From positions 179,006,994 through 179,070,993 of the forward strand of contig NC_085141.1 in NCBI RefSeq assembly GCF_024139115.2: a DNA stretch of 64,000 nucleotides. Direction: 5' to 3'. This document shows positions 63,665 to 64,000 of this stretch, in pieces. This DNA comes from Armigeres subalbatus (lineage: Eukaryota > Arthropoda > Insecta > Diptera > Culicidae). Below the pieces are notes generated by a model. The model saw only the letters and a list, made by a program, of their open reading frames with translations. It was not told where the DNA came from and did not search any database. Position 1 is the stretch's first letter. Each line of letters begins with the position of its first letter. A program made the position numbers and the translations under genes.

Positions 63665-64000
63665 AATTTCAAAACTTTCCGCATAGCTTGAGCTTGATTG
63701 ACTGTCCGTACTTGCTACTCCATTATGACCAGATCAGCTGTTCTGGCACAGAGAACCAACAGATGTTTGCTTGGGACTAGCACTCATCTTCAATGTACAT
63801 GTACTGGTGATCTCATTTGTTGTCAGAATTCAAGTCAATGTAGGGAAGGGGAAGGAAATGATGATGCAATCACTCGCCCACTGCAAGCCGAATATACCTC
63901 TGCACTTGCCACGAGTTCATGCGGAATTTGTTGGAATTATTTGGGTTAGGTTCGAGGGGCAGAGGTTCGTCTTGGTTAACGAGCGGCTACCCGAGCAAAG
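63665..64000 (-). mobile_element. second copy of the 60665-61740 repeat, cut by window end
   Basis: On the minus strand it reads GTTAACCAAGACGAACCTC, CGAACCTAACCC, AAATTCCGCATGAACTCGTGG and CAGTGGGCGAGTG. These are the same words as the split copy, without the 505-bp insertion. It runs off the end of the window. Confidence 0.6.

Noticed and set aside
1..64000. LTR retrotransposons or viral insertions (for example flavivirus- or rhabdovirus-like)
   Set aside because: No gag/pol order, integrase, LTR pair, or viral polymerase, nucleoprotein or glycoprotein-like frame was recognised.
1..64000. CRISPR array or bacterial gene cluster
   Set aside because: Tandem arrays lack the repeat-spacer form, and no bacterial-type operon or ribosome-binding pattern is present.

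Overview
The window looks like nuclear DNA of a culicine mosquito, most likely Aedes. Three copies of a tRNA-derived SINE match the Aedes Feilai type from memory. RTE-type and R1-type non-LTR retrotransposons, AT-rich intergenic sequence and dense small inverted-repeat elements fit the same genome. I see no bacterial operon, CRISPR array, LTR retrotransposon or recognisable viral insertion. Almost everything that can be named is a mobile element or a tandem repeat. Only one short reading frame looks like a possible host gene (58817-59074, minus), and it is tentative.

Layout. 1-9940: small inverted-repeat (MITE-like) elements (711-915, 3648-4401), a fold-back pair built from a GGTCGAAAG-type repeat (5791-6060 and 7367-7725), a non-autonomous Helitron (7800-8048) and two SINEs (8723-9101, 9636-9926). 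9940-13600: low in repeats and unassigned. 13618-17040: more MITEs, one inside another. 17045-27320: a decayed CR1/L2-like LINE. It is split by an 8.1-kb TA-flanked element (19053-27167), which holds a nearly complete RTE retrotransposon (19905-23211, 13-bp target duplication) and a 3.2-kb long-armed element (23674-26881). 27360-29510: two inverted-related tandem arrays of about 150-bp units. 29640-33057: a 3.4-kb element with ACCACGTGG arms and nested insertions. 33060-38400: low-repeat sequence, a short MITE, a decayed Jockey-like RT fragment and a TTCCTCC-type minisatellite.

38399-44398: a six-unit, 151-bp tandem array interrupted by a 5.08-kb hAT-like element with an 8-bp target duplication. 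That element contains fold-back arms and a nested series of insertions ending in a 5'-truncated R1/Waldo-like LINE fragment in an ACAY microsatellite. 44433-47080: an inverted-repeat element with a SINE inside it, and a 271-bp near-perfect palindrome. 47081-52390: mostly low-repeat, with one reverse SINE. 52393-56476: an 85-bp palindrome, an R1-clade LINE remnant, a half copy of the 23.7-kb element and a second Helitron. 56477-64000: low-repeat sequence with the candidate gene, AAGTGAG and TTTGGCC repeat blocks, a SINE-like repeat split by a 505-bp insert that carries a tRNA-like sequence, and a partial second copy at the end.

The genes do not form a pathway. The coherent story is insertion order. 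Target duplications, one in-frame restoration of the interrupted RT and one paralogous empty site let several insertions be ordered from the sequence alone. The non-autonomous elements depend on transposases or reverse transcriptases encoded elsewhere; only the RTE carries most of its own protein, and it has a frameshift.
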